In this document: positions 8,406 to 19,292 of the stretch, one piece after another
Position numbering within the stretch: position 1 is the stretch's first letter
Layout of the letters: each line of letters opens with the position of its first letter
DNA from: an uncultured Muribaculaceae bacterium
GTDB lineage: Bacteria > Bacteroidota > Bacteroidia > Bacteroidales > Muribaculaceae
Reading direction: 5' to 3'
DNA length: 64,000 nt
NCBI GenBank assembly: GCA_944321875.1
Contig: CALUMX010000001.1
Span: 62,001-126,000, forward strand
Position numbers and translations under genes: made by a program
The notes under the pieces: generated by a model
The model's input: the letters and a program-made list of their open reading frames with translations, nothing else
The model's database searches: none
Told to the model about the DNA's origin: nothing

Positions 8406-9907
8406 TTGTCGGGATTGGCATCCTTCAGGATACGGTCCCAACGGATACTATTGAAGAAACTCTTATCCTGGTCGAAAGATACGATTACAAACATCGGCGT
8501 ACCCACGATATGGTCTTCCGGCACGAAACCCCAGTAGCGGGAGTCGAGCGAATTGTCGCGGTTATCGCCCATCATCCAGTAGTAGTCCATCTTGAAAGTG
8601 TATTCCGTAGCTTCCTTGCCATTGATGAAAATCTTTCCATCACGCACCTCCAGGTCGTTGTGCTCATAGTTCTTGATGACACGCTCGTAGATAGGAAGAT
8701 TCTCCATAGTAAGTTTCAGCGTACTGCCTTTCTTCGGAATCCACATACCCTTTCCTCCGTTGAGCATCGGCGCATAGTCAGCACGCGTCCAACCATAGCT
8801 GCGGGCTATCGGATAGACAAAATCAATGTCGATAGGCACACGTTCCACCTCGTACGACATCGAGCGCAGACGCTTCACGGCACTGTTGGTAAGCGAGAGG
8901 TTCTCATACATCACATTGCCGGCGGCATCCTTAACAGGTTCCACACGGTCGGCGTTGCTCACTTCCAGCTCGTCGAAAAGCTCAGGAGTAATGTATTGCT
9001 TACCTGTCACCACATTGTAGGCATACTGCACGTTTTCCGGGTCAGTCAACGGTTTTCCATTGATATAAATCACATGGTCAACGATTTTCAGATAATCACC
9101 CGGCAGACCGATGGCACGCTTCACATAATTCTCACGACGGTCAACGGGACGATACATTACCTCTCCGTAGATGTCGGGATGGCTCTTTACTATCTCACGG
9201 CCCACTGCAATGCAACGCTGGCCGAATTCATAGCTTGTAACATCAATCTTCTCACCGGCGAGCAAGTCGCGGTGGATGGAAGGAGAAAGGGCGCTGCGTC
9301 CCTCGCTGTAGCAGATAGTATAGTAATCGGGATTCTGTACCTTATAGGCAATCGTATCACCTGCCGGATAGTTGAAAACCACGATGTCGTAACGCTCCAC
9401 ATTACGGTATCCCTTCAGACGGCGATACTCGATTTGCGGATGCTCAAGGTAACTCTTCGTCTCGATGATAGGGAGCGTGTTCTGCGTGAGCGGGAAGTGG
9501 ATAGGCGTCATCGGAACGCGCGGACCGTAGCACATCTTGTTCACCCAAAGATAGTCGCCCACGAGCAAGGTTTTTTCAAGCGAAGAGGACGGAATGCGAT
9601 AATTCTGTCCGATAAAGGCAAATACAAAATAGACCAGCACCAACGCGTAGACAATGGAGTCTACCCAACTCATAATGGTGCGCACCGACTTGCTTTTTGA
9701 ATGTTTCCACCAGCTCCATGGCACATAATTGGTCAGATACATATCGAACAATATCGGATAGGCCAGCACCCACCAATAATTGTTGAGCCATACGATAAAG
9801 GCAAAAAACAGCAACGTGCCGAATCCGAAACGAATCCAGCGGGTCTTTTTCACCTCTCTCAAACGGGCCTTAAAGTCGGCAACGAAGTCTTTTTTGTTTG
9901 ATTCCAT
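8402..9907 (-). CDS. lepB: Signal peptidase I
   Basis: A 501-residue S26 peptidase. Transmembrane segments lie near 30-55 and 80-100. The catalytic Ser109 is in IPSSSLEKTL and the catalytic Lys263 in YVKRAIGLPGD; the C-terminal box MGDNRDNS is at 446-453. It removes signal peptides from exported proteins on the periplasmic side of the inner membrane. It is longer than the E. coli enzyme (324 residues) because of a large insert between the Lys box and the final box, common in Bacteroidetes. It follows dapB by 17 bp, as in many Bacteroidales. The residue after the Ser is Leu rather than the commoner Met. Confidence 0.95.
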   Translation of the reverse strand: MESNKKDFVADFKARLREVKKTRWIRFGFGTLLFFAFIVWLNNYWWVLAYPILFDMYLTNYVPWSWWKHSKSKSVRTIMSWVDSIVYALVLVYFVFAFIGQNYRIPSSSLEKTLLVGDYLWVNKMCYGPRVPMTPIHFPLTQNTLPIIETKSYLEHPQIEYRRLKGYRNVERYDIVVFNYPAGDTIAYKVQNPDYYTICYSEGRSALSPSIHRDLLAGEKIDVTSYEFGQRCIAVGREIVKSHPDIYGEVMYRPVDRRENYVKRAIGLPGDYLKIVDHVIYINGKPLTDPENVQYAYNVVTGKQYITPELFDELEVSNADRVEPVKDAAGNVMYENLSLTNSAVKRLRSMSYEVERVPIDIDFVYPIARSYGWTRADYAPMLNGGKGMWIPKKGSTLKLTMENLPIYERVIKNYEHNDLEVRDGKIFINGKEATEYTFKMDYYWMMGDNRDNSLDSRYWGFVPEDHIVGTPMFVIVSFDQDKSFFNSIRWDRILKDANPDK

Positions 9908-9924
9908 TATTTCCTTCCTATTTT

Positions 9925-10647
9925 TTATTCATTAAGAAAATCAAGCATGTCGCTCATCGAGAACTTGCCTTTCTTACCTTTCAACCATTCGGCAGCCACC
10001 ACTGAACCCAGCGCAAATCCACGGCGGGAGAATGCCTCATGCTCGATGCGGATAGCGTCTTCCTGCGAACGGTATTCGATGATATGCGTTCCCGGCACCT
10101 CACCTACACGCTCGGCAACAATCTTCAACTGACTGTCATTCTCAGGAGTCTCGCTCCAGGACGTCTTACGGTCAATGTTCGCAATCAAACCGTCAGCCAG
10201 CGTAATAGCCGTACCGCTCGGATGGTCGAGCTTGTGAATATGATGGATTTCCTTCATCGAAGGCTCATAAGCCTCGAAACGGTTCATAATTTTAGCCAAG
10301 TGCTTGTTGAGTGCAAAGAAGATATTCACACCCAAACTATAGTTGGAAGAGTAGAAGAAAGCAGCCTTGCCGTCCTTGCAGCGTTCCTCAATTTCCGGCA
10401 TACGGTCCAACCAGCCGGTCGTACCTGAAACAACGGCTACCCCCTGGTCAAACGCTTTGTTGATATTGTCAAATGCAGTAGCGGGAGTGGAGAACTCAAT
10501 CGCTACATCAGCTGAACGGAAAGCGTCGCTGTCAAAATCAGACTGATTGTCAACATCGATAATGCTGACAATTTTGTGACCCCGGCTCAGGGCAATCTCC
10601 TCGATGGTCTTACCCATCTTTCCATATCCTATAAGAGCTATATTCAT
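9925..10647 (-). CDS. dapB: 4-hydroxy-tetrahydrodipicolinate reductase
   Basis: 240 residues. The NAD(P)H-binding glycine motif GYGKMG lies at 7-12, the SGTTGW block at 74-79, and the substrate/catalytic segment HHIHKLDHPSGTA at 135-147. DapB reduces the dihydrodipicolinate precursor on the route to meso-diaminopimelate and lysine, needed for peptidoglycan. It is the first gene of the long minus-strand run and has a -7-like element upstream at 10670-10677. Confidence 0.96.
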   Translation of the reverse strand: MNIALIGYGKMGKTIEEIALSRGHKIVSIIDVDNQSDFDSDAFRSADVAIEFSTPATAFDNINKAFDQGVAVVSGTTGWLDRMPEIEERCKDGKAAFFYSSNYSLGVNIFFALNKHLAKIMNRFEAYEPSMKEIHHIHKLDHPSGTAITLADGLIANIDRKTSWSETPENDSQLKIVAERVGEVPGTHIIEYRSQEDAIRIEHEAFSRRGFALGSVVAAEWLKGKKGKFSMSDMLDFLNE

Positions 10648-10669
10648 AATTATTCTGTATTAATTATTG

Positions 10670-10677
10670 CAAAGATA
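10670..10677 (-). promoter_or_regulatory. Bacteroidetes -7 element upstream of dapB
   Basis: On the minus strand this reads TATCTTTG, matching TAnnTTTG, 22 bp before the dapB start. A clear TTTG box at the right distance is not seen, so this is a partial promoter call. If real, it would drive dapB, lepB, the WbqC-like gene and possibly the downstream cluster. Confidence 0.5.
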
Positions 10678-10810
10678 CGATTTACTTCAGCGTGAAGCAG
10701 TCATAAATTTGTTAAAAAAACAGACAGGCACCACCAGCAGCATAAAAGTAACTGCATCGGGCACCTTCTGTCCTATCTTTATTCTACCGGCAGCTAACTG
10801 TCAGCGAAAT

Positions 10811-13150
10811 CTATCTCACGACCAAAATCTTGCTTACACAACCCTCCTTGCTACCGTCGGAAGATTGGGAAGCCAACACATAATAAACGCCTGTATTCAC
10901 TCGCGCACCCTGCATATTGGTAAGATTCCAGATAAACATACCGCCGTTGGAATATCCTGAATAAATGACGTTACCCGCAGCATCCGCAATCTTCACCTGA
11001 GAATTATCCATCAACCCGGTCACGGTAACAGGTCCCGTATATTCCGGACGGACAGGATTTGGATAAGCATAGACATTGCTGTAGTCGGGAGCTGCCCAAA
11101 CGGCATCACTGGCATAGACAAACAATCCTTTGCGCGTACCCACATAGATATTGTTGCTGTTCTTGTCACAAACCACATTGCCAATCTCATTGTCCGTAAT
11201 GTTACTGTTTTCGGCATTATAGTTGGCAAGAATCTCTGAACCGTCGGCCGACACCAGATAAAGTCCGGATGTCTGAGTTCCAACCCATTTTCGGTTGGCT
11301 CCATCAAAATCAAGACAAGTCACAACCAATCCATCAAGCAGGTAGTCTGCAAGGTTTGTACCGTCGTTACGCGCCACTTTTACGCGATTTACCACCAACT
11401 GACCGTCGAAAGCATCGCCCAAATCATTGATAATACCGATACCTGTGTTGGTTCCAATCCAAATACGGCCTTCCAAGTCCTTTTTCATGCAATAAATATA
11501 GCCGATTTCAAAGCGACGGCCATCCTGGTCAACGTAAGAGGAGATGGTGGTCTGACGGTCATCACTTGTATCAGTTGGGGTTCCGTTGTGGTCAACAATA
11601 TGCAGATTTGTAGTCCATACATTACTAGAAAAAGCAGCATAGCGGTCATCAACGTACATCTTGCTGAAGTAACCAATCACCAATTCGCCAAAATCAAAGC
11701 GAGTCCAGTCGCTGGGATTGTCAGAACCCAATTTGTCGGCCGGCAACACACATATCTGGTCATGCTTCAGTTCATAATCGTATTGCAAAGCCCAAAGATT
11801 ACCTGCATTGTCAAATTTCAAGTCACACACCAATGATGTCTTTGTGAATGGAGAATTACCCTCGCGCAGATATTTCACCAGACTTCCATCCTTGAAATTA
11901 TACAAGCCATTACCCCAGGTTCCCAACCAGATAGATGACGGATCTTTCGGCTCAAGAGAAAGAGAAATGGAACGATACAACTTTTTCGAACCGGTCATAT
12001 ATTCCTGTGGCAATTGGTTGGTCCATTGGCCATCTTTGAAAGAATTCAGACGTACGGCATAGTTATCTACCTTAATGACTCCCAATGAGTTTTCACCCGA
12101 ATTGGCAGTAGTCAGTGTATTGCCCTTCATATCCATCAGATAATGTTGGTCGACGGTAGGCATATTCGGACGGAAATTGTCATGCAACACGGTAGTCTGT
12201 CCGTTTTCCAATTTCACTTGTTTCACACCATTCAAATCTACGTTCCAGAACGAGCCATCACCTGCATAAGAGGAAAGGTAGGTACCGTCAATCTCAGCAG
12301 GGAGATTAACTTTCACTTTATTATCTGCTTTTGCATCCAACAAATAATAATATGTTTTATTAGGTACAATAAAACCTTTATTTGTACGACTGATTGGTCC
12401 ACAAGATTGTGTCTGAATCACCATAAGAGTCAATTCCTCTGGATTTGCTAAAGATTCTACACTAGCTCTATATAACCATCCTCCCTTCATTAAAAAATTA
12501 GTTTTATCTACTTTATAAAAAGAGAAAGATTCTTTACTCACATTTACCGGCTGAAACGATGAAAACTGATAATGCTTGTCATCTATTCCTGACCAATAGA
12601 TTGACTTGTCACAGCAGATATAGATATACTTATCCAAAGCTACAATTGAGGTAATGGCCTTGTTGTAGATGAACGATTCCTTTATGGAGTTATTCTTCAT
12701 ATTAACTACCACATAACCGAAATCGGTAGCCACATAAGCCTCATCGCCTCTGAAATCCACACTGTTGATTTTCTTGGAACCCGACATGACAATGTTTTTC
12801 AAATCCGGAATATTATAAACATTTCCGTCCTCATGAATCACATCCATGTTGGAATTGGCATAGACCACCAACAGATACTTATTATCATAGTTATAGTAAA
12901 TATTACTGATATCAGTATCTGAAAGGTCGTTCAACTCCGTATAAGAAATATTCTCATCGTTCTCCTTATCGTAGGCATACAACCATCCCGACGACAGGTA
13001 ATACAGATAGCGTTCCGTATCAATGATATTCTGCATGCTGCCCTCGTAGAACACACCATACATCGACCAGCTGCCCGTTTCCGATGCACGCATAGGGAAC
13101 GACAGTGCTGACAGCACACAAATCAATACCGCTAAAAACTTCCTTATCAT
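10811..13150 (-). CDS. porZ: PorZ-like two-propeller exported protein with type IX sorting-type C-terminus
   Basis: 779 residues: an N-terminal signal peptide (to about residue 22), beta-propeller repeats with two-component-regulator-type motifs such as [28 protein letters not shown] and [14 protein letters not shown], and a C-terminal domain beginning at [16 protein letters not shown]. PorZ of Porphyromonas gingivalis (776 residues) has this size and architecture and sits at the cell surface, delivering A-LPS to the type IX attachment complex. No other type IX genes are in the window, so the link is by similarity only. The gene starts 4 bp inside the end of rdgB. A generic propeller-domain protein is the alternative. 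Confidence 0.65.
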   Translation of the reverse strand: MIRKFLAVLICVLSALSFPMRASETGSWSMYGVFYEGSMQNIIDTERYLYYLSSGWLYAYDKENDENISYTELNDLSDTDISNIYYNYDNKYLLVVYANSNMDVIHEDGNVYNIPDLKNIVMSGSKKINSVDFRGDEAYVATDFGYVVVNMKNNSIKESFIYNKAITSIVALDKYIYICCDKSIYWSGIDDKHYQFSSFQPVNVSKESFSFYKVDKTNFLMKGGWLYRASVESLANPEELTLMVIQTQSCGPISRTNKGFIVPNKTYYYLLDAKADNKVKVNLPAEIDGTYLSSYAGDGSFWNVDLNGVKQVKLENGQTTVLHDNFRPNMPTVDQHYLMDMKGNTLTTANSGENSLGVIKVDNYAVRLNSFKDGQWTNQLPQEYMTGSKKLYRSISLSLEPKDPSSIWLGTWGNGLYNFKDGSLVKYLREGNSPFTKTSLVCDLKFDNAGNLWALQYDYELKHDQICVLPADKLGSDNPSDWTRFDFGELVIGYFSKMYVDDRYAAFSSNVWTTNLHIVDHNGTPTDTSDDRQTTISSYVDQDGRRFEIGYIYCMKKDLEGRIWIGTNTGIGIINDLGDAFDGQLVVNRVKVARNDGTNLADYLLDGLVVTCLDFDGANRKWVGTQTSGLYLVSADGSEILANYNAENSNITDNEIGNVVCDKNSNNIYVGTRKGLFVYASDAVWAAPDYSNVYAYPNPVRPEYTGPVTVTGLMDNSQVKIADAAGNVIYSGYSNGGMFIWNLTNMQGARVNTGVYYVLASQSSDGSKEGCVSKILVVR

Positions 13151-13728
13151 AAATTCTCGTTTAAGTAGTCAATCAATTGTTTCGTAGCATGGGCACGGTG
13201 GCTAACAGCATTTTTCTCTTCCGCCGCCATTTCGGCAAACGTCCGCTCCGACCCTTCGGGACGGAACACCTTATCATAGCCGAAACCGCCTTCTCCGTGA
13301 CGCTCCGTAGAGATATTTCCATAAATGACACCGTCAAACAGATGCTCCTCCTCTCCCGTTACAAGTGCAATTACCGTACGGAAGCGAGCGCGACGGTTGG
13401 CAACACCCGCAAGTTCGCCGAGAAGTTTGTCTATGTTGTTTTCCGAATTGCAATCCTCGCCTGCATAACGAGCCGAATAGACACCCGGACGATTGTCAAG
13501 CGCTTCCACTTCCAGTCCCGTATCATCGGCAAAGCAATCGTAACCATAACGCTCCTTGACCCAACGGGCTTTCAAGAGCGCATTGCCCTCCAATGTGTCG
13601 GCCGTTTCCGGAATATCGTCGTGGCAGTCAATCTCCGACAGACTCATTATCTGACACTTTCCGCCGGCAATACTCCTTATTTCCTCCAATTTATGCTTAT
13701 TATTGGTAGCAAACACTAATGCTTTCAT
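13147..13728 (-). CDS. rdgB: Non-canonical purine NTP (XTP/dITP) pyrophosphatase
   Basis: 193 residues of the HAM1/RdgB family. N-terminal [11 protein letters not shown] (SxNxxKxxE-type substrate loop), the [12 protein letters not shown] active-site block with metal-binding Asp residues, [17 protein letters not shown] and the C-terminal SHRAHA region are all present. It cleaves dITP, XTP and similar damaged nucleotides to the monophosphate, keeping them out of DNA. It overlaps the porZ-like gene by 4 bp and is separated from leuS by a terminator. Confidence 0.95.
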   Translation of the reverse strand: MKALVFATNNKHKLEEIRSIAGGKCQIMSLSEIDCHDDIPETADTLEGNALLKARWVKERYGYDCFADDTGLEVEALDNRPGVYSARYAGEDCNSENNIDKLLGELAGVANRRARFRTVIALVTGEEEHLFDGVIYGNISTERHGEGGFGYDKVFRPEGSERTFAEMAAEEKNAVSHRAHATKQLIDYLNENL

Positions 13729-13809
13729 ATTTCCTTCTATTATATAAAGTAAAAACGTGAAATTGTGACATTTATTTTATTCAAACAACCCGGACTAACC
13801 ACGGTCATA

Positions 13810-13863
13810 GAAAAATTATAGGTTATCGGTCACACACAAGCGAATAACCCGATAACCTATAAT
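13810..13863 (-). terminator. Rho-independent terminator after leuS
   Basis: Perfect 15-bp inverted repeat, ATTATAGGTTATCGG at 13815-13829 and its complement at 13849-13863, with a 19-nt loop. On the minus strand it is followed by a run of five T (positions 13815-13811). It lies just past the leuS stop and separates nadA-leuS from rdgB-porZ. Confidence 0.85.
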
Positions 13864-13885
13864 CTTACTTATATGTAACCGTAAC

Positions 13886-16657
13886 TTACAGTACGATGTT
13901 CACAATCTTGTTAGGCACGACAATAATCTTTTTAGGAGTCTTGCCCTCAATCCATTTCTCAGAATTAGGATTCTCAAGAGCCATACGCTCTACTTCTTCC
14001 TTAGGCGTTCCGTTAGGCACCTGCATGTTGAAACGAGCCTTTCCGTTGAACGATACGGCATAAGTAACCGTCGACTCTACAAGGTAAGCCTCGTTCAGTT
14101 CCGGCCATTTAGCATCACAAACGGTTGTCGTGTTGCCCAATGCGTGCCACAATTCCTCTGCCAGGTGAGGTGCAAACGGAGCAATCAATACTACCAAGTC
14201 AGAAAGCACCTCCTTAGAACGGCACTTCAATGAAGTAAGCTCATTGACGCAAATCATGAACGCACTGATAGACGTATTGTAAGAGAAGTGCTCAATGTCC
14301 CAGGTAACCTTCTTGATAAGTTTATGAAGTGACTTGAGAGCTTCTGCCGTCGGCTTCTCATCGCTCATCAATGCCTCACCGTTCTTGGAATAGAACAAGC
14401 CCCACATCTTACGGATAAAACGGTTGACACCGTCGATACCATTCGTATCCCACGGCTTGCTCTGCTCGAGCGGACCGAGGAACATCTCATAAAGACGAAG
14501 CGTGTCGGCACCGTAGGTTTCCACAATATCATCCGGATTTACCACGTTGAACATTGACTTCGACATCTTTTCGATAGCCCATCCGCAAATATACTTGCCA
14601 TCCTCAAGGATAAATTCCGCATCCTTGAATTCCGGACGCCAGTTTCTGAATTTCTCCAAGTCGAGGACATCGTTGCTTACGATGTTCACATCCACATGGA
14701 TTTCAGTTGTATCGTAATCCTTCTTCAGATTGTAGGAAACAAACGTGTTCGTATCCTTAATACGATATACGAAGTTCGAACGTCCCTGAATCATACCCTG
14801 ATTAATCAGCTTCTTGAACGGTTCTTCCTCACATACTACTCCGTAGTCAAAGAGGAATTTGTTCCAGAAACGACTATAAATCAAGTGACCGGTAGCGTGT
14901 TCCGTACCACCGATATAGAGGTCGACATTACGCCAATACTCGTTGGCTTCCTTCGATACAAGCGCCTCGCTGTTGTGCGGGTCCATATAGCGCAGATAGT
15001 AAGCAGAAGAACCTGCAAATCCCGGCATCGTGCAAAGCTCAAACGGATAACCCTCTTCAGTTGCCCAGTTCTTGGCACGTCCCAATGGAGGCTCACCCGA
15101 TTCAGTAGGCAGGAACTTGTCTACCTCCGGCAACTCCAGCGGCAACTTGCTCTCGTCGAGCGTATGAGCAATACCGTCCTTATAATAAACAGGGAACGGC
15201 TCACCCCAATAGCGTTGACGGCTGAAAATAGCATCACGCAAACGGTAGTTGACTTTCACCTTACCGATACCCTTCTCCTCAATAAATTTCTTTGTCTTGG
15301 CAATGGCATCCTTCACCTCCAGACCGTTCAGGTCAAGCTCCACGCCCTTGGAGTTAATCATCTTTCCTTCCTTGGCATCGAAGCTCTGCTCTGAAACGTC
15401 GCAACCCTCAATCAAAGGAATGACAGGCAGATTGAAATGACGGGCAAACGCATAGTCACGGCTATCGTGGGCCGGAACCGCCATAATCGCACCTGTTCCG
15501 TAACCGGCAAGCACATAATCGCTCACCCATACAGGAATTTCCTTACCCGTAAGCGGGTTGATGGCGTAGGAACCTGTAAACACACCCGAAACGTGCTTGT
15601 CAATCAAACGCTCACGCTCCGTCTTGTGCTTAATTTCGTTCAGATAGTTGTCAACAGCTTCTTTCTGCTCGGCTGTTACGAGTTTTGCCACATATTCGCT
15701 TTCCGGAGCAAGCACCATGAAAGTTACACCAAAGATGGTATCAGCACGGGTAGTAAAGATTTCAAGATTCAAGTCCTGACCCACTACCTTGAAGTTCATT
15801 TCCGCACCTTCCGAACGGCCAATCCAGTTACGCTGTGTCTCTTTCAGCGAATCAGTCCAATCGACAGTCTCCAAACCGTCAAGCAAACGCTGAGCGTAGG
15901 CCGACACACGCAGACACCACTGGCTCATCATCTTCTGCTCTACCGGATAACCGCCACGGATGGAAACCCCCTCGCTTACCTCATCGTTGGCAAGCACCGT
16001 ACCGAGTTTCGCACACCAGTTCACCATCGTGTTGCCACGGTAAGCGATACGATAGTTCATCAGCACCTCACTCTGTTCCTTCTCCGACATAGCCTTCCAC
16101 TCGTCGGCTGTAAAGTTCATTTCCTCGCCGCAGGCAGCCTTTACGTTCTTTGTTCCGTCAGCCTCGAAAGCAGCAATCAGCTCCTCGATGTTCTTCGCCT
16201 TGTTGGCAGTCAAATCGTAGTAGCTGTTGAACATTTTTACAAACGCCCATTGCGTCCATTTATAATATTCCGGGTCGCACGTTTTCAACTCGCGGTCCCA
16301 GTCGTAGCAGAAACCGATTTTGTTGAGCTGCTCACGGTAACGGTTGATGTTGTTGACCGTCGTTACCTCCGGATGCTGTCCTGTCTGAATGGCATATTGC
16401 TCGGCCGGCAGACCGTAGGCGTCATATCCCATCGGGTGCAGCACGTTGAAGCCCTGCAGACGCTTGTAGCGGGAATAGATATCAGAAGCGATGTATCCGA
16501 GCGGGTGACCTACGTGCAAGCCTGCTCCCGACGGATAAGGGAACATGTCGAGCACATAGAATTTAGGTTTATCCTTGTTAATGTCGGCTTTGTAGATATT
16601 GTTTTCCTTCCAATACTGTTGCCAACGTTTTTCTATTTCTTTGTGATTATACTCCAT
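13886..16657 (-). CDS. leuS: Leucyl-tRNA synthetase
   Basis: 923 residues, class I synthetase. The HIGH-type motif is in [16 protein letters not shown] near 42-57, the KMSKS loop in [11 protein letters not shown] in the C-terminal third, and the editing domain (CP1) includes the [13 protein letters not shown] block. The enzyme charges tRNA-Leu and hydrolyses mischarged products. The gene starts 13 bp after nadA ends. Like other Bacteroidetes LeuRS, it is longer than the E. coli protein (860). Confidence 0.98.
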   Translation of the reverse strand: MEYNHKEIEKRWQQYWKENNIYKADINKDKPKFYVLDMFPYPSGAGLHVGHPLGYIASDIYSRYKRLQGFNVLHPMGYDAYGLPAEQYAIQTGQHPEVTTVNNINRYREQLNKIGFCYDWDRELKTCDPEYYKWTQWAFVKMFNSYYDLTANKAKNIEELIAAFEADGTKNVKAACGEEMNFTADEWKAMSEKEQSEVLMNYRIAYRGNTMVNWCAKLGTVLANDEVSEGVSIRGGYPVEQKMMSQWCLRVSAYAQRLLDGLETVDWTDSLKETQRNWIGRSEGAEMNFKVVGQDLNLEIFTTRADTIFGVTFMVLAPESEYVAKLVTAEQKEAVDNYLNEIKHKTERERLIDKHVSGVFTGSYAINPLTGKEIPVWVSDYVLAGYGTGAIMAVPAHDSRDYAFARHFNLPVIPLIEGCDVSEQSFDAKEGKMINSKGVELDLNGLEVKDAIAKTKKFIEEKGIGKVKVNYRLRDAIFSRQRYWGEPFPVYYKDGIAHTLDESKLPLELPEVDKFLPTESGEPPLGRAKNWATEEGYPFELCTMPGFAGSSAYYLRYMDPHNSEALVSKEANEYWRNVDLYIGGTEHATGHLIYSRFWNKFLFDYGVVCEEEPFKKLINQGMIQGRSNFVYRIKDTNTFVSYNLKKDYDTTEIHVDVNIVSNDVLDLEKFRNWRPEFKDAEFILEDGKYICGWAIEKMSKSMFNVVNPDDIVETYGADTLRLYEMFLGPLEQSKPWDTNGIDGVNRFIRKMWGLFYSKNGEALMSDEKPTAEALKSLHKLIKKVTWDIEHFSYNTSISAFMICVNELTSLKCRSKEVLSDLVVLIAPFAPHLAEELWHALGNTTTVCDAKWPELNEAYLVESTVTYAVSFNGKARFNMQVPNGTPKEEVERMALENPNSEKWIEGKTPKKIIVVPNKIVNIVL

Positions 16658-16670
16658 ATATCTTTATGTA

Positions 16671-17648
16671 TTATTTTATCAAACCAAGATTTTTCGAAAT
16701 TTCAAGCATTCTGTTGATAGGACGCACCGCCTTCTCGCAGATTTCAGGGTCAACCGTGATTTCCGGTGACTCGTTCTTCAAGCAATCATAGATTTTCTCC
16801 AACGTGTTCAGACGCATGAAATGACACTCATTGCAAGCGCAGGTACTGTCGTCGGGAGGAGCCGGAATGAATTCCTTGTCCGGACACGCCTTCTTCATCT
16901 CATAGAGGATGCCTGATTCCGTCACGACGATGAACTTCTTCGCGTCGCTCTGAATAGCATAGTCGAGCAAGCCTTTTGTCGAACCAATCTTGTCGGCCAG
17001 CGCAAGCAGACTCTTCTTGCATTCCGGGTGAGCCAGCACTTTCGCATCGGGATGCTCTTTCTTCAGGTTCACCAGCTTCTCCACAGAGAACTTCTCATGA
17101 ATGATGCAGGCACCGTCCCAGAGGCGCATGTTGCGTCCCGTAAGACTGTTTATGTAATTGCCCAGATTGCGGTCAGGACTGAAGAGGATTTTCTCATCCT
17201 CCGGAAAACTGTTGACAATTTGCACCGCGTTGGATGAAGTGACAATAACGTCGGTCAACGCCTTCACGTCGGCAGTCGTGTTGGCGTAGCTTATCACTGT
17301 GTAGCCCGGATTCTCATCGATGAACTTCTGCAGGTCCTCGGCCGTACAGCTGTCGGCCAGCGAGCAGCCGGCGTTCAAGTCAGGCACAAGCACCTTCTTT
17401 CCCGGAGAGAGAATCTTCGCTGTCTCACCCATGAAATTCACACCACAGCTCACGATGATGTCAGCATCCGTCTGTGCGGCTTTCTGGGCCAGGGCAAGAC
17501 TGTCGCCGATGAAGTCAGAAATTTCCTGCACCTCGTCGCGTTGGTAATAGTGACCGAGAATGATGGCATTCTTCTCCTTTTTCAGTCTCTCGATTTCTTT
17601 CATCAGTTCCTGACGTCTTGCATCAGCGTTGCTTTTATCCACAGTCAT
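16671..17648 (-). CDS. nadA: Quinolinate synthase A
   Basis: 325 residues. Conserved Cys ligands for the 4Fe-4S cluster are found at LNAGCSLADSC (near 92-101), AHPECKKS and the CACNECHFM segment. HYYQRDEVQEISDFIGDS near the N-terminus is the dihydroxyacetone-phosphate/substrate region. NadA condenses iminoaspartate with dihydroxyacetone phosphate to make quinolinate for NAD. nadB and nadC are not in the window. It is the last minus-strand gene before the putative origin. Confidence 0.97.
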   Translation of the reverse strand: MTVDKSNADARRQELMKEIERLKKEKNAIILGHYYQRDEVQEISDFIGDSLALAQKAAQTDADIIVSCGVNFMGETAKILSPGKKVLVPDLNAGCSLADSCTAEDLQKFIDENPGYTVISYANTTADVKALTDVIVTSSNAVQIVNSFPEDEKILFSPDRNLGNYINSLTGRNMRLWDGACIIHEKFSVEKLVNLKKEHPDAKVLAHPECKKSLLALADKIGSTKGLLDYAIQSDAKKFIVVTESGILYEMKKACPDKEFIPAPPDDSTCACNECHFMRLNTLEKIYDCLKNESPEITVDPEICEKAVRPINRMLEISKNLGLIK

Positions 17649-17854
17649 AATTATAAATTTTATTTTTTTCTTTTTTAAAAAAGAGTTTTTCTGTTGTTTA
17701 TTATAGCCCGTTGATAAGCATAGTAACTTTTTGGCCGTTTTCTTGCTTTTTAACTTATTGATGTATGAATAAGGTTTACCACGGGTTTATCAACATTGAA
17801 TTGCTCTGAATAATAGCGGAATACTGCTTTTTTCAACAGCTTGTCAATATGTTG

Positions 17855-17862
17855 CAAAGTTA
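17855..17862 (-). promoter_or_regulatory. -7-like element upstream of nadA
   Basis: Reads TAACTTTG on the minus strand (TAnnTTTG), about 205 bp before the nadA start. No good -33 TTTG partner is visible, so confidence is limited. Confidence 0.35.
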
Positions 17863-18067
17863 ATAATTTTCTATGGTTATTTCTGTGTTTTTTTGTTGAA
17901 AAGGTGTGTAATAGTCAATAATTCATTTTTGCTAACTTTTTTTGGAAAGACAATAATTTTTACATACAAGCCTGATTCTGAACTTCCAAATATATTTTTC
18001 GTTTCTTGTTTTTATCTTATTTACGGTTTTCAACGCAGTTATCAACAAATTGTTGGTAATTGTTTGC

Positions 18068-18075
18068 TAACTTTG
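18068..18075 (+). promoter_or_regulatory. -7-like element upstream of trmH-family gene
   Basis: TAACTTTG fits TAnnTTTG and lies 33 bp before the ATG at 18109. TTG triplets at 18050 and 18053 are closer than the usual 19-21 bp spacing, so the -33 box is unclear. Confidence 0.5.
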
Positions 18076-18108
18076 TATCCGGCTTTAAACTAATAATTTA
18101 TCTTGTTT

Positions 18109-18636
18109 ATGAAGAAGAAATCAATGGAGGAATTGCAGCGTCTTTCGTGCGAGGAATACCACAAGGTGGCGAAACTGCCCATTGTGGTGGTGCTTGACGA
18201 TGTGCGCAGTCTCAACAATATAGGTTCAATGTTCCGTACGGCTGATGCTTTTCTTATTGAGAAGATTTATTTGTGCGGCATTACGGCTACCCCTCCTAGC
18301 CCTGAAATCCACAAGACAGCGCTCGGCGCGGAGGATTCGGTTGAATGGGAGTATGTTACGGATGCTGTCTCTTTGGTCGACAGGTTGAAATCGGAAGGTT
18401 ATACGGTCTGTGCCATTGAGCAGGTCAACGGCAGTGTCAATATGCTCGATTTTGCTGTGGATAAAGAAAAGAAATATGTAGTTATCCTTGGTAACGAGGT
18501 GAAAGGGGTAAACCAGGAGGTTGTTGATAAAGTGGATTACTGCATTGAATTGCCGCAGTACGGAACGAAACATTCGCTGAATGTGTCAATAACTGCCGGT
18601 ATCGTGATGTGGCATTTCTTCACAGCCCTGAAATAA
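18109..18636 (+). CDS. TrmH/SpoU-family RNA 2'-O-methyltransferase
   Basis: About 175 residues. I start at the ATG at 18109; a TTG six bases earlier is less likely. SPOUT motifs are visible: LDDVRSLNNIGSMFRTADAF (motif 1, with the Asn-Arg pair), VVILGNEVKGVNQEVVD (motif 2) and IELPQYGTKHSLNVSITAGIV (motif 3, split here). The knotted fold binds S-adenosylmethionine and methylates ribose in tRNA or rRNA. The exact target position cannot be read from the sequence. It is a minimal catalytic domain lacking an N-terminal RNA-binding extension, and stands alone between two non-coding gaps. Confidence 0.92.
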   Translation: MKKKSMEELQRLSCEEYHKVAKLPIVVVLDDVRSLNNIGSMFRTADAFLIEKIYLCGITATPPSPEIHKTALGAEDSVEWEYVTDAVSLVDRLKSEGYTVCAIEQVNGSVNMLDFAVDKEKKYVVILGNEVKGVNQEVVDKVDYCIELPQYGTKHSLNVSITAGIVMWHFFTALK

Positions 18637-18809
18637 TAATGTTTGGGTTGTTCACAATCTTGTGCATAACCTGTGAATTGTAAAGAAAGTACTATTGATT
18701 ATCAGCGAAATAAATGTTTATAATAAGTTGTGAACTTGTTGAAAACGTTGAAGGCTGATGATGTTATAAACAGTGTTTATTGATGAAATAAATTGGTTGA
18801 TACCGCTAT

Positions 18810-18856
18810 AACGGGTCATTCACGAATGGATTTTCCTCGTGAATGACCCGTTTGTT
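18810..18856 (+). terminator. Strong hairpin downstream of trmH-family gene
   Basis: Perfect 16-bp inverted repeat AACGGGTCATTCACGA (18810-18825) and its complement (18837-18852) with an 11-nt loop. A short T-rich stretch follows (TTTGTTATT). It lies about 170 bp past the stop codon, inside the candidate origin region, so it may be a terminator or a structural element of the origin. Confidence 0.6.
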
Positions 18857-19260
18857 ATTGACAATCAGTTGTTGACAGCATGTTTATAGGGTTTATATTA
18901 TATTGTTTATCAGTAGTTTAAATGTTTATAATTTGTTTATATCCTGATGATAGCGTGTTAACGTGTTGTTGATGACAAGGTTGTTTCAATTATTGACAAT
19001 GTTGTTGATAATCTTGTAAACAACTTGTTTATATGAATAAAATAGCTTTGATTATCAATTATTTAAATGTTGATAGTTTGTTGATAGTCTGTGAATAGTC
19101 CGGATAGTGATTTTTTGAGAAAAAAAGGGGGATTTGCGTGTGGTTGGGGGATTGTCAGTAAGGGATTGGATGTAATTCACAAAGTTGTCAACATTGTTGA
19201 TACGATAGGAAAGAAAGCCAACAATAAAACGGGATACGGGTTAAACCCAAAGGGTTTTCT

Positions 19261-19292
19261 TTTGTCTATGTCTTCGATTTGCACTAATTTTG
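19261..19292 (+). promoter_or_regulatory. Promoter for U32-family gene
   Basis: TTTG at 19261-19264, a 20-bp spacer and TAATTTTG at 19285-19292 match the Bacteroidetes sigma-ABfr pattern. It lies 71 bp before the ATG at 19364. Confidence 0.75.

Larger units (their letters stand above)
17649..18108. other. AT-rich gap between divergent nadA and trmH with DnaA-box-like sites
   Basis: No gene is seen in these 460 bp. The sequence contains two exact TTATCAACA 9-mers on the plus strand at 17787-17795 and 18039-18047, and one near-match (CGTTGATAA, minus strand) at 17710-17718. It also holds a -7 element for each flanking gene. It may be part of the origin region described at 18637-19363. Confidence 0.6.

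Noticed and set aside
8510-9700. Plus-strand open frame of 396 codons inside lepB
   Set aside because: Antisense to a signal peptidase with catalytic Ser and Lys; no recognisable family.
15437-16717. Plus-strand open frame of 426 codons across leuS
   Set aside because: Antisense to leuS, whose HIGH and KMSKS motifs are unmistakable.
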